This document shows positions 8,543 through 17,701 of a stretch of 34,896 nt of DNA, piece by piece (the first letter of the stretch is position 1; each line of letters begins with the position of its first letter). Source of the stretch: Cyanobium sp. Cruz-8D1 (GTDB taxonomy: Bacteria > Cyanobacteriota > Cyanobacteriia > PCC-6307 > Cyanobiaceae); NCBI RefSeq assembly GCF_024345975.1, contig NZ_JAGQCD010000030.1, forward strand, positions 1 through 34,896. Reading direction: 5' to 3'. The position numbers and the translations under genes were made by a program. The notes beneath the pieces are model-generated. The model saw only the letters and a program-made list of their open reading frames with translations, did not search any database and had not been told where the DNA came from.

Positions 8543-9237
8543 TTGCTTATCAAACGATCTGAGATCAAAAACCTTAGATTTATCCAGATTCAACGATCAG
8601 CCACTGCCGAATTCTGCCAAATTCTACTCTGGCTCCTTGGCTTGATGACAAAGATTTTATTGATATCCATGAAAAAGTTAAGGTTAATATACTTGTTGAT
8701 TTTTATCGTTGCTACGAACTTTGGTGTCTTGCTAAACAGCTGATTAATATACAAGGCTCTATTCTTGAAGTTGGTGTATGGCGAGGTGGAATAGGTGCTA
8801 TCTTGGCTAAGGCCGCAGAAGCCAACGGGAAGAGGGTATTCCTAGCAGATGCATTTGAGGGAGCCGTCAAAGCTGGTTCAAAGGATACGCTTTACATAGG
8901 AGGAGTCACTCTGATACATCTGAAGCGATTGTAAGAGATCTCATGGAATCTCTACTGCTCCCTAATTTCACCATTTTGACAGGAATATTCCCCGAAGACA
9001 CCTCGCATCTGTTGGATTTACCAATTGCCATGTTGCATTGTGACGTCGATGTTTATTCTTCTGCTAAGGATGTAGTGGACTTGTGCCTAACAGTAGCACG
9101 CGCAATCGTTTTCGAGGACTATGGTTTTCTCGGTTGCGAAGGAATAACTGTATTTAGTCAAGAGCTTCAAGAGCGACGAGTTCTTTGTCTTTATACATAA
9201 CATTAATGATCATGCGATATTCGTCAAGATAGCCTAA
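8543..9237 (+). pseudogene. TylF/macrocin-type O-methyltransferase, decayed by three frameshifts
   Basis: Four overlapping reading frames reconstruct one class I methyltransferase. Frame one (8543-~8620) gives KNLRFIQIQRSATAEFCQ. Frame two (~8611-8900) gives LAPWLDDKDFIDIHEK, FYRCYELWCLAKQL, SILEVGVWRGGIGAILA and VFLADAFEGAVKAGSKDT. Frame three (~8905-9175) gives HSDTSEAIVRDLME, LHCDVDVYSSAKDVV and VFEDYGFLGCEGITVF. Frame four gives FFVFIHNINDHAIFVKIA ending at TAA 9237. The order and motifs match TylF-like enzymes, including the DVD and EDYG metal/active-site regions. No intact product is possible without several corrections, so this is a dead third methyltransferase of the operon (or a region of poor sequence). 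Confidence 0.8.
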
Positions 9238-9770
9238 CTTGATTTGTCGCATTTAGTCTTCCCTGTTCCGCGATCTACGCTTAACTTCCTGCCAACACAT
9301 GAGCGACAAATAGCGCTGAGCATGATGGTCAGCATTTTCGCGCCGCCCTACTGGATGATCCCTGCAGTGGCAGCTGCCGATGTTCCTTTGTGCCGACGGC
9401 GATGATTCGTTGGCCTGAATTAACCTGGCCCAGTTCCTGTGGAGATAATCTCATGTAAATCCTCACAGTACCTTAGGAAACCGGTCCCCCCGATTGGGTC
9501 TAAAACTGAAAGTAACCTTGACCTTCCCGCCCGAGATTATCGATATCAGGGTCCCAGGATCCCTAATAGACAATCCATCCCTCACACCATTATTTGTTGG
9601 GTTTATCAGACTGTTCGTATCTATAAGCTCAAGACTGCTATTAACCTTCCAACTGTTGCCGTCAACAAATGTCTGGCTACCATAAAGAATATGGTCTGGG
9701 TAGGTAGACAGTGTTAAGATGCTTGCATCCGGGCATTTCCTTGCTCATTATTTCAAGAAATGGGACTTTT
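9238..9770. other. non-coding stretch with an open minus-strand fragment
   Basis: There is no recognisable gene between the TylF pseudogene and the TPP enzyme. The minus strand from 9744 down to the stop at 9463 is open for over 90 codons without an ATG. It reads like protein (for example YPDHILYGSQTFVDGNSW and GLSIRDPGTLISIISGGK), so it may be the tail of a lost gene. 9238-9440 gives no coherent frame. The stretch looks like scar tissue inside the operon. Confidence 0.4.
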
Positions 9771-11519
9771 ATGCAAATTGCGGACTTTCTGATCTCTGTC
9801 ATTCGCTCTATCGGAGTGACGCAGGGGTTTTCATTGGTCGGGGGGATGGCCATGCACTTGAACCGAGCTGCAGGACAGAACCTAAAAATAATTTACTGTA
9901 ATCATGAGCAGGCTGTTGTCGCAGCTGCGGATGGTTACTCGAAGGCTTCTGATTTTGCATTGCCAGGACTGGCAATCGTGACATCTGGACCAGGCGTGAC
10001 CAACACTGTTACGTCCCTTGCTTCTGCCTACTACGATTCTGTACCTTTGATTCTGCTTGCAGGTCAGGTGAAGACCGCTGATATTAATCACATTGGCGTA
10101 CGTAGCTACGGTGCGCAGGAGGTTCCGCACAATGATCTTCTCCGGCCAATAACGAAGTTATCCTTTACTTACCACCCATCATCTGTTACAAATTCCGACC
10201 TTGCCAGAAATTTAGCCATCGCTATGACAGGACGCAAAGGACCTGTTCACATCGACGTTCCGCTCGACGTTCAGACACTAGATATTAAGACAGAAGCTGA
10301 TGTTGAAGAAGTCGTAGCTCTCTACAATGAACATATCAATTGGGACGCATCGCAAAGCTGCACCTTACCAGAAGAATTGACCAATCGCCTGAAGACAGCG
10401 CAACGTCCTTTGATGGTTTTGGGCAATGCATTGAAAATCGCTTCAGTGTCGAATGAGTTCATCGAGAACCTGCTAGAACATCTGGGCTTCCCTGTATTGC
10501 TGACTTGGGCCAGCATGGACTTACTGGGCTACGACCACCCGATGGTGTTCGGCTGTGCTGGTGGCCTTGCAGGGGTTCACTCCAACCGAATTCTCCAGTC
10601 AGCTGACTTAATCATCTTCTTGGGGGCAAGATTAGATCTACTAACAACCGGATTTAACCCAGCAAACTACGGCAAGAATGCGAGTCGATATGTTTTTGAA
10701 TGCGATGAGGCTGAGTTAAGTAAATATGATAACGTTGGAAGCCTTATTGGTATAAAAGCTGACGTGCGAGCGGCAATGCGTGCATTGCTAGAAGCTGGTA
10801 TCGCATCCTCGGAGAGCCTTGCACCGTGGATTTCGCAGTGCTGTTCTTGGCAGACCGAAAACCAGCAGGCTGAAGATCGGGAGTTTTCCACGCCTTGCTT
10901 GAATATCTACCATGTCGCTTCTTTGATAGCCAGTGCAGAGACAATACCTTATGTCGTGCCGACTGCGTCCGGATACGCGATAGAAGGATTCGCTCGCTTC
11001 TATAAACCCACCAAAGGTTCTCGCTTTGCTTGGGCAGGGCATGTGCTTGGAAGCATGGGCTTGGCACTCCCATCTGCTGTGGGAGCAAGCACACGCTTGC
11101 AGAAATGCGTGGCTTGTGTAGATGGCGATGGCGGCCTTTTATTGAACGTTCAAGAGTTGTATACATTGCGGGCTAATCCCGATCTGCCTATTGCACTTTT
11201 TATACTTAACAACAGGGGATACGAGTCTATTGCTCAGAGTCAAAACCGTGCTTTTAAGCGTATTTTTGGAGCCACAGCGCAGTCGGGATTGGCAAAGATA
11301 GATTTTGCGCCTTTGGCTCACATAGCTGGTCTTGTTTATAATGCATGTCATTCTTATGAAGAGCTGAAAGAGGCTATTTCGAGTATCCGCTCCGATTCTC
11401 GTGTTCTTATTGACATCTTCCTTGATGATGACACCTACCGAGGACCTGCAATCACAACTAAGTTTGATGATCAAGGACGCCCATATTCCACTGCGTTGGA
11501 GGATGTCACATGGCGCTAG
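9771..11519 (+). CDS. thiamine-diphosphate-dependent enzyme, acetolactate-synthase-like
   Basis: A 582-residue three-domain TPP enzyme. The N-terminal Pyr domain carries the catalytic Glu46 ([13 protein letters not shown]) and [13 protein letters not shown]. The central domain has LMVLGNALK. The C-terminal PP domain has the TPP/Mg motif GDGG (452-455) ending at NN (480-481). ATG 9771 is preferred: a GGGA lies upstream and the domain begins immediately. Its 3' end overlaps gmhA. In sugar loci such enzymes can attach a two-carbon unit to a keto-sugar: YerE in Yersinia adds acetaldehyde from pyruvate to a CDP-3,6-dideoxy-4-hexulose, a product of the RfbFGH-type route. That role would fit the degraded rfb genes. 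A link to the heptose or NeuB-like chemistry is equally possible. A housekeeping IlvB role is unlikely here. Confidence 0.75.
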   Translation: MQIADFLISVIRSIGVTQGFSLVGGMAMHLNRAAGQNLKIIYCNHEQAVVAAADGYSKASDFALPGLAIVTSGPGVTNTVTSLASAYYDSVPLILLAGQVKTADINHIGVRSYGAQEVPHNDLLRPITKLSFTYHPSSVTNSDLARNLAIAMTGRKGPVHIDVPLDVQTLDIKTEADVEEVVALYNEHINWDASQSCTLPEELTNRLKTAQRPLMVLGNALKIASVSNEFIENLLEHLGFPVLLTWASMDLLGYDHPMVFGCAGGLAGVHSNRILQSADLIIFLGARLDLLTTGFNPANYGKNASRYVFECDEAELSKYDNVGSLIGIKADVRAAMRALLEAGIASSESLAPWISQCCSWQTENQQAEDREFSTPCLNIYHVASLIASAETIPYVVPTASGYAIEGFARFYKPTKGSRFAWAGHVLGSMGLALPSAVGASTRLQKCVACVDGDGGLLLNVQELYTLRANPDLPIALFILNNRGYESIAQSQNRAFKRIFGATAQSGLAKIDFAPLAHIAGLVYNACHSYEELKEAISSIRSDSRVLIDIFLDDDTYRGPAITTKFDDQGRPYSTALEDVTWR

Positions 11520-12118
11520 CTATCCGAGCAAGTACACATTTTCATTTTGCAGCTGATGATCTAATCGATGGGCTGACTCACCTGAAAAGTGATGATGTGT
11601 TACTCCAAGGCTTGGATGCAATTGTGGGATATTGCAAGAATGCATATCAAGCAAATGGGAAGATTCTCATCGCCGGCAACGGCGGCAGCGCCGCTGATGC
11701 CCAGCACTTTGCCGGTGAGCTGGTGAGTCGCTTTTACTTTGATCGTCCGCCCTTGGCAGCCATTGCCTTGACGACCGATTCGTCCATTCTTACCGCTATT
11801 GGCAACGACTACGGCTATGAAGATGTATTTGCTCGGCAGGTGCAGGCCCTTGGCCGAAGCGGTGATGTGTTCATAGCCATCTCCACGAGTGGCAATTCGC
11901 CCAACATCCTCAAGGCTATCGTGGCTGCCAAGACGATCGGGTTGGTGGTGATTGGCTTGACAGGGCGCAGTGGAGGAAAAATGAAGGCATTGTGTGATAT
12001 TTGTTTGTGTGCACCATCAGATGCAACCCCTCGCATTCAAGAGTGTCATCTCGTGATCGAACATAGTCTTTGTGCCTGCATTGAAGAGCAGCTATTTGGG
12101 CACCTTCGCGAACAATGA
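11510..12118 (+). CDS. gmhA: sedoheptulose 7-phosphate isomerase
   Basis: First step of heptose synthesis: sedoheptulose 7-phosphate to D-glycero-D-manno-heptose 7-phosphate. The 202-residue SIS protein has [20 protein letters not shown] from ~53, [31 protein letters not shown] (the phosphate-binding SIS motif), and a C-terminal [11 protein letters not shown] with the expected Glu/His pair. Length is close to the usual ~190-200. GAGG lies upstream of ATG 11510, inside the end of the TPP gene. It overlaps hddC by ATGA, so the genes are very likely co-transcribed and translationally coupled. Confidence 0.92.
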   Translation: MALAIRASTHFHFAADDLIDGLTHLKSDDVLLQGLDAIVGYCKNAYQANGKILIAGNGGSAADAQHFAGELVSRFYFDRPPLAAIALTTDSSILTAIGNDYGYEDVFARQVQALGRSGDVFIAISTSGNSPNILKAIVAAKTIGLVVIGLTGRSGGKMKALCDICLCAPSDATPRIQECHLVIEHSLCACIEEQLFGHLREQ

Positions 12119-12813
12119 AAGCTGTAATCCTCTGCGGTGGTCTGGGCACCCGTCTCGGTAACCTCACCAAGGACACTCCAAAACCTTTGCTTGAAGTCGC
12201 CGGCAAACCATTCATTGCCCATGTCTTGAATCGCTTGAAATCCGGGGGTATCGATGGGTTGGTACTAGCAGCTGGATTTCAGTGGGCCAAGCTCAAGCAT
12301 TACATCGGCGACAATTGGGATGGTGTTCCTGTCCACTATTCCATCGAGACCCATCCTCTCGGAACAGGAGGCGCCATCAAGGCCGCGATGGCAAGTGCAT
12401 CCCTATCCGAAGCATTGGTCTTCAACGGAGACACATTGTTTGATATCGATATTGCTTCTCTTCTGGCTTTTGCGCACAAGTCAGTCGCACAAGTATGTAT
12501 TTCCCTTCGAAAAGTCGATGACTGTTCCCGTTATGGTCGGGTGACTGTGGGAGCCAATGGCGAGATGTTGTCCTTCGGTGAAAAGGGCTACAAGGGTGCT
12601 GGCTTGATCAACGGAGGTATATATTATTTACGTAGCCATTGCTTGCATGGGATCAAGGCGGGATCATTTAGTCTTGAATCTGATTTCCTTTCTCTTCAGC
12701 AACCAGGCCATCCCATTTATGGGATGCCTTTCGATGACTACTTTATTGATATCGGTATTCCCTCCGATTTACAGCGAGCGGAAGTGGAGCTGCGGGCTAT
12801 GGAGCGATCATGA
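12115..12813 (+). CDS. hddC: D-glycero-alpha-D-manno-heptose 1-phosphate guanylyltransferase
   Basis: Sugar-nucleotide pyrophosphorylase (232 residues) with the N-terminal signature [19 protein letters not shown] and [10 protein letters not shown] supplying the metal-binding Asp. Length and gene context (directly after gmhA, with an HddA-like kinase and GmhB nearby) point to HddC, which makes GDP-D-glycero-alpha-D-manno-heptose. An alternative specificity (another hexose-1-phosphate) cannot be excluded from sequence alone. Both ends overlap neighbours by ATGA (12115-12118 and 12810-12813). Confidence 0.85.
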   Translation: MKAVILCGGLGTRLGNLTKDTPKPLLEVAGKPFIAHVLNRLKSGGIDGLVLAAGFQWAKLKHYIGDNWDGVPVHYSIETHPLGTGGAIKAAMASASLSEALVFNGDTLFDIDIASLLAFAHKSVAQVCISLRKVDDCSRYGRVTVGANGEMLSFGEKGYKGAGLINGGIYYLRSHCLHGIKAGSFSLESDFLSLQQPGHPIYGMPFDDYFIDIGIPSDLQRAEVELRAMERS

Positions 12814-13799
12814 ATCTTTTAATTACAGGCGGAACTGGTTTTTTTGGCCGGGCGCTCATTAAGTATCTTGAGGCAGAACGGCTATCGACTGGAGCTTTGC
12901 CTTTTGAGCAGATTACAGTTCTATCGCGTTCTCCAGAGAAATTTAGCCTTAGCTATTCCGCCCTTGCCAACTTGGCTTGGATTCGCTGGCACGCCGGGGA
13001 TGTTTTGAACCCTGATAGTTTGCCTCAGCAAAATTTTAGCCATATTCTTCATGCGGCGGCTGATTCCACAGATGCCGCCGCGTTAACACCTTTGCAAAGG
13101 TATCAGCAAATTGCATTAGGCACCCAGAACATTCTTGATTTTGCTGTCCAACACCGCACCCAGCGCTTTCTGTTGACCAGCTCCGGTGGCGTTTATGGAC
13201 CCCAGCCTGACGGCATGGCATTCATCCCGGAGACTTACAACGGCATGCCAGATCCATTATTGCTCTCCAGCACCTATGGAATCGCCAAGCGCCAAGCAGA
13301 ACATTTGTGTACATTATATGGCGAACAATATGGCATCGAAACCGTGATTGCACGCTGTTTTGCTTTCGTTGGCGAAGACCTGCCTCTCCATGCGCACTTC
13401 GCCATCGGCAACTTCATTCGTGATGCGTTGTGGCATGAGGCCATCACCGTTGGTGGCGACGGCACACCTCTGCGCTCCTACCTTGACCAACTCGATCTTG
13501 CGCACTGGCTCATCTGTTTACTGCTCCAGGGTCAGCCAGGCCAGGCCTACAACGTTGGCTCAGACGTCGCCATCAGCGTGGCCGATTTGGCCTTTTTGGT
13601 GCGCGACACCTTGGCGCCGCGTAAATCTGTACACATCCTGCGAGTGCCCGACCAGCAGCGACAGCGCAATCGCTACATCCCAAGCATTGAGAAAGCCCGC
13701 ACTGATTTGCAGCTAGATGTGCGCATTGCCCTACAACAAGCCATCACCCATACCGCTGAGATACGTTCACGGGAACAGGAGCGACTGAATGGCAGCTAG
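12810..13799 (+). CDS. NAD-dependent epimerase/dehydratase
   Basis: Extended SDR protein of 329 residues. The NAD(P)-binding motif is GGTGFFG (7-13); LLTSSGGVYGP carries the catalytic Ser region; the catalytic pair is Y156/K160 (TYGIAKRQAE). It starts inside the hddC stop (ATGA) and converges on gmhB, overlapping its end by 33 bp. In GDP-heptose loci enzymes of this kind act as epimerase or reductase on GDP-6-deoxy-4-keto-heptose or related intermediates. With the GMD-like gene at 19568 this could make a GDP-6-deoxyheptose. The exact reaction is not readable from sequence. Confidence 0.75.
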   Translation: MNLLITGGTGFFGRALIKYLEAERLSTGALPFEQITVLSRSPEKFSLSYSALANLAWIRWHAGDVLNPDSLPQQNFSHILHAAADSTDAAALTPLQRYQQIALGTQNILDFAVQHRTQRFLLTSSGGVYGPQPDGMAFIPETYNGMPDPLLLSSTYGIAKRQAEHLCTLYGEQYGIETVIARCFAFVGEDLPLHAHFAIGNFIRDALWHEAITVGGDGTPLRSYLDQLDLAHWLICLLLQGQPGQAYNVGSDVAISVADLAFLVRDTLAPRKSVHILRVPDQQRQRNRYIPSIEKARTDLQLDVRIALQQAITHTAEIRSREQERLNGS

Positions 13800-14321
13800 C
13801 GATTGGCAGACAGCATCTGCCGCAATACCAGCTCCATCGCTCGCCAGCAATATCTTTTTTCCAACGCCCGCCGCCGCTGCGGCGAGCATATCTGATTCTT
13901 TATCGCCAATCATCAGCGAATTGGCCAGATCTATCCCAAGGTCGTCTCGAGCCCGCAGAAGCATCCCTGGATTTGGTTTCCGGTCTATTGAGTTTTGCCG
14001 ATAGTCGCCGATCCCGAAAACGGGATGATATGGACAATAATAGACCTTTGCTATTGGTGCTTTCTCCCTCTCGAAATGTGTCTTCATCCATAGCGTAAGT
14101 CGCCAGAAATCTGTTTCTGTATAGAATCCTCTGCCGATACCGGCCTGGTTTGTGACCACCACTAATAGCATTTCCCTGTCTACTGCCGCTCTGCACAGGC
14201 TGAAGATATCATCTATAAAATCAAAGTCTTCGATTGTGTGAACGTAGTTCTTTTCCACATTGATGACGCCATCTCGATCCAGGAAAAGTGCTCTTCTTCT
14301 TGCTGCTGCTTTGGTTTCCAT
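13767..14321 (-). CDS. gmhB: D-glycero-D-manno-heptose 1,7-bisphosphate phosphatase
   Basis: HAD-family phosphatase of 184 residues that removes the 7-phosphate of heptose 1,7-bisphosphate. The nucleophile motif is LFLDRDGVINV (D15, D17), then VVTNQAGIGRGFY, the basic loop RKPNPGML (114-121), and MIGDKESDMLAAAAAG for the metal-binding aspartates. The zinc loop is incomplete: C96 and H99 (YCPYHP) are present, but the later Cys-x-Cys usually just before RKP is Ser-Ile-Asp here. Variants without full zinc sites exist in the HAD family, so activity may be retained. Encoded opposite to the heptose genes, last of a minus-strand run with two glycosyltransferases. Confidence 0.88.
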   Translation of the reverse strand: METKAAARRRALFLDRDGVINVEKNYVHTIEDFDFIDDIFSLCRAAVDREMLLVVVTNQAGIGRGFYTETDFWRLTLWMKTHFEREKAPIAKVYYCPYHPVFGIGDYRQNSIDRKPNPGMLLRARDDLGIDLANSLMIGDKESDMLAAAAAGVGKKILLASDGAGIAADAVCQSLAAIQSLLFP

Positions 14322-14374
14322 CAGAGTCTCTTATACCTTGGCTGAACTAGGGACCCTTGGCATCCTGCGCCCGT

Positions 14375-15412
14375 TTACCTGAATGCTGTTGGCCATCTGC
14401 TTCTCCTAAGCAACCCTCTAATCTTTGCATTTATTCGTTGCAAAACCGGTTGCCGCTGCTTGTTTGCATTCGGCGTTTGCTTACGTATTTCACCCGGAAT
14501 CTTAACTTCGGGCCCTTGGATTATCCCTTGCCTGATTAAGTAATCGATGGACTGAAAGTTTCCAAAGCTTCTAAGATCTCCAACGGATACAGCTTTGTCA
14601 TGCATTAAATGTCTGTAGGCTAACGCCAAGTCTATATTATTTGCCTCTGCTATGTCTGTAAGCTTTTTTGACGTTCGGTCGAACCACATGCGGCCAATAT
14701 CATTATTCATTCTAACGCCTTCTTGTCCTGCGTGCTGCCTAATCAGAACACTTGGTATTCGATCTAGTATTACAGACCCTTTGGTGCTGAGCTGAGTGGC
14801 TATGATTCGGTCGGTATCAAAAGGGTTGTCATCTAGACCCTCGATGCATTCTGCCCAAGCCGCTCGATTTACAATGAGTGACGAAAAATGACAGGTTGTT
14901 GATATAAGATTTGCTACCAGCATCTGCTGAAGCTGAAATCTCCACCTATCCCCAATAGGCTTTTCATCAGTTGCAAACCACATGTTGTACTGGCCAAAAA
15001 GCTGCTTCAGATGGTGATCTTCATCTTCAATCCACGCGCAAGCACCATAGCTGGCAACTACATCTTTGGCGAAAGAAAAGGATTGAATTCCTCGCTCTAG
15101 GTGATTTTCTGTCCACCAGTCATCATCAAAGAGTATTGCCATCTTTTCTTCTTTTATGTGTCGTAATGATTCGAGTGCATGTCTTCGGCCTGGGGGGATG
15201 GGGATGCTATTGAAAATGTAGTTTATTGGAAGCAGTTTAAACTCACTGCAAACTGATGCTGATCGCCTGTCCTCGCCATTTTCAATTACTATTATTTCAG
15301 AAACCTGGCTCAACGCATTTTGGGCAGCTATTGACCTTAACGCCGTTCTCAGCATCTCTGGTCGTTTACATGTTGGTAGCAGGACCGAGACTTTCATGGA
15401 CAGATCTTCCAT
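14375..15412 (-). CDS. family 2 glycosyltransferase
   Basis: Inverting GT-A glycosyltransferase of 345 residues: KVSVLLPTCKRPEMLRTAL at the N-terminus, IIVIENGEDRRSA, PPGRRHALE, and the metal-binding triad DDDWW at 96-100. It probably adds one sugar to the lipid-linked repeat at the cytoplasmic membrane. A GGAGG sits four bases before ATG 15412, deciding this start over the internal ATG at 15397. It lies 17 bp after the GT8-methyltransferase gene and before gmhB on the same strand. Donor and acceptor are unknown. Confidence 0.82.
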   Translation of the reverse strand: MEDLSMKVSVLLPTCKRPEMLRTALRSIAAQNALSQVSEIIVIENGEDRRSASVCSEFKLLPINYIFNSIPIPPGRRHALESLRHIKEEKMAILFDDDWWTENHLERGIQSFSFAKDVVASYGACAWIEDEDHHLKQLFGQYNMWFATDEKPIGDRWRFQLQQMLVANLISTTCHFSSLIVNRAAWAECIEGLDDNPFDTDRIIATQLSTKGSVILDRIPSVLIRQHAGQEGVRMNNDIGRMWFDRTSKKLTDIAEANNIDLALAYRHLMHDKAVSVGDLRSFGNFQSIDYLIRQGIIQGPEVKIPGEIRKQTPNANKQRQPVLQRINAKIRGLLRRSRWPTAFR

Positions 15413-15429
15413 TCAACCTCCACAGCTTA

Positions 15430-17310
15430 TCAAAATTGCGGATGCTCATCTGTGGCTAGTGCAACCGCAGCTAGCCCAATATGCATCTGATGATTCCGAA
15501 CTTCCTTGTATTCACTTTGGCCTCTCCGCAGCAAGAATGAATAAAATGGCCAGGCCAAAAGTTTGGCGATCTTTCTTTTCCGTTCTCCCATGCTGCGGTT
15601 GGTGAGCCATAGGCCAAGCATTTGGGCAAGGCTATGGTCCCAGCCGCCTAGAATCTGTATATTCTGTACGTTAAAGTCAGCTTCTTCCAGATAGGCCTTC
15701 AAGGCTACTGGAGTGAACCGATGATAGTCGTAGGGGAGTTCATGCATCGGCCAGATGAAGGGTACGGTCAGAAACAGAACGCCACCAGGCTTCAGAACTC
15801 GGCGAACCTCCCTTAGTAAATCACCGGGTCTGTGCACGTGTTCCAGAACTTCTGTCATCAACACGGTATCGATGCTCTGCGGCTGCAGAGGTATGGTCTT
15901 GCCATCCCAGGTGAGATCTAAGGAGTGGCCTTTGTGATACTCCGACTTGGCAAAATCTAGCTTGATGTATTGGCTGATACGGCCCGTTTCCATGATCAGC
16001 TCTTCGTAGGGCGAACTGCCTGCGCCAACATCAAGAAGTTTGCCGTGGAATTGTTGTTTTGCTTGCGATACCGCCTGCAGTATCCATGTTCTTATGGCAA
16101 GTGTTTCATAGTTTCCCATGCAGGGAATCAAGTCCGTAAACGCGTTGGGGCTTCGGTCGATGAAAATCTTCTCTGCGCTTCTGTTGGATAGAACCGATGG
16201 AAGTATCTGGCTTGACCTCTTTATTTGCCAGCCAACCAGTTTCATGCCTCCGATGATTTTGTCTGGAGACTTCAGTCCAAGACAAAGCTTCCTCAGCGCT
16301 CGTTTGATGATGTGTTTTGGCGGGCCTGAAACTGCCGGTGAAGCGCGTTCATCCGTGCTCTTTCTTGGCTGGATGGCGGTGTAGGCGTAGGGAACCGATG
16401 GGACGACCCTTTTTGCGATTTCCAGTCTATCTAGGTAGTCTTCCGCCATGGCGGCCCACGCCTGCGATGGACGATCCAGATAGAGTTGAGAGTGGGCTGA
16501 GACCATCTCGAGATTCTGCCGATTCGGCAGCCCGGAAAAGTGGGCAATCACAACCTTCTGTTTGTTGAAGTAAGCAACACCATCGTGTCGTGTCAGCTCC
16601 CCTTGATGTAGATTCCAGTGGCCAAGATTGTATACTTCCCTGGCCAGAACAACTGTTGAATCCCTGAAGTATACTGGCAGTAGATTGAGCCAAATCTGAT
16701 CGACAAATTCAAAGTCATGGTGGGTGGGTAGCCCTGATGCTTGGCGATGCGCGTAGGAATGGCCAAAGGCTTCTAGTCTTTCGCACAACCACTGTGATGC
16801 CTCTTCTGCAGCCTCAGAGTGCCTCATGCCCACGACGCCAGCATTGAACAAACCATGCTTCAGAATATTTCTTTCATGAGGGAAAGCATGATCTAAGTTG
16901 ACAGGCTTGCTGGCGTGAGGAGTGAGGGCGATACAGCCAGAATCGAGTTCCTCCCAAATCGGGTCGAGGCTTGCAAGAATACCGATATCCGTATCGACCA
17001 TGATCCACTTTTCAAAACTACGCTTGGTGCTAAGATAGTGGTGGAGTCTGCCTCGCACTACACACGATAGCTCAAACGGAGTATATTCTTTGGCAAGCCT
17101 CATTCGAGTTTCTTGGTTCAAAAGCTCATCCCAGTAAATCCATTCGGGCCCTAGTGGTAAGGCTTGCGGCAAAGAATCTCTTTCTCCTAGGACCAAAACG
17201 AGAAAGCTTGTCTCAGGATTGCTTTCTTGGATATAGGAGTACAGAGTCAGTGCTTGTGGGATGTAATTCGAGGTAATGATCGAAGTAATTGCATGTTTTG
17301 TTGTTTTCAT
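15430..17310 (-). CDS. GT8-like glycosyltransferase fused to a SAM-dependent methyltransferase
   Basis: Two-domain protein of 626 residues. The N-terminal ~290 residues resemble GT-A family 8-type transferases: AITSIITSNYIPQALTLYS, the metal-binding DTD at 106-108 (KWIMVDTDIG), FNAGVVGM, and VVIAHFSGLPNR. A linker (~300-400) leads to a class I methyltransferase with KLLDVGAGSSPYEE (424-437), MTEVLEHVHRPGDLL and RVLKPGGVLFLTVPF. The protein could add a sugar and methylate it or the growing end, as seen with chain-terminating methyltransferases; that is inference. A weak AAGG precedes ATG 17310. It is probably co-transcribed with the GT2 gene and gmhB. Confidence 0.8.
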   Translation of the reverse strand: MKTTKHAITSIITSNYIPQALTLYSYIQESNPETSFLVLVLGERDSLPQALPLGPEWIYWDELLNQETRMRLAKEYTPFELSCVVRGRLHHYLSTKRSFEKWIMVDTDIGILASLDPIWEELDSGCIALTPHASKPVNLDHAFPHERNILKHGLFNAGVVGMRHSEAAEEASQWLCERLEAFGHSYAHRQASGLPTHHDFEFVDQIWLNLLPVYFRDSTVVLAREVYNLGHWNLHQGELTRHDGVAYFNKQKVVIAHFSGLPNRQNLEMVSAHSQLYLDRPSQAWAAMAEDYLDRLEIAKRVVPSVPYAYTAIQPRKSTDERASPAVSGPPKHIIKRALRKLCLGLKSPDKIIGGMKLVGWQIKRSSQILPSVLSNRSAEKIFIDRSPNAFTDLIPCMGNYETLAIRTWILQAVSQAKQQFHGKLLDVGAGSSPYEELIMETGRISQYIKLDFAKSEYHKGHSLDLTWDGKTIPLQPQSIDTVLMTEVLEHVHRPGDLLREVRRVLKPGGVLFLTVPFIWPMHELPYDYHRFTPVALKAYLEEADFNVQNIQILGGWDHSLAQMLGLWLTNRSMGERKRKIAKLLAWPFYSFLLRRGQSEYKEVRNHQMHIGLAAVALATDEHPQF

Positions 17311-17701
17311 TGGAGCCTTGTTGGTGCTGGCATGTGAAAGGACTGCTAGTTGCTTCCAGTGTTGGGGGTGTTTGTGTACTGTACTCTGTAATACGCTCCT
17401 GTTGAATAGCTATGCTTCATTCACGTTCAGTGGATCTCCCCCGCATAGCCAGCTTAGAATGTGCCTATAGCCCTTGATGTTTGCCAAACGGCTGGGCTAA
17501 GCATTCGATTTCTATTGCCTCCAAGGCGACCAATGGTCTTTCACTCTTCCATGGTTTGAGGGCTCCCGAGCCGCAGATGTTTCAGGATGGTGCATTTCTG
17601 ATGACATGCCGCCAATGCTGAGCCAGAGGGCTTTTGGGCCGTACACCACATATTTGCCGACGCAGTCAAGAAGACAGCCGGTGAGTATCCTCCACTCCGG
17701 C
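17311..17701. other. 391-bp gap without a convincing gene
   Basis: The stretch separates two minus-strand glycosyltransferase genes. A minus-strand frame from about 17700 to its stop at 17512 reads like coding sequence (for example KYVVYGPKALWLSIGGM) but has no start of its own outside the GT4 gene and matches nothing I recognise. It may be the tail of a lost gene. No clear terminator is seen. Confidence 0.35.
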
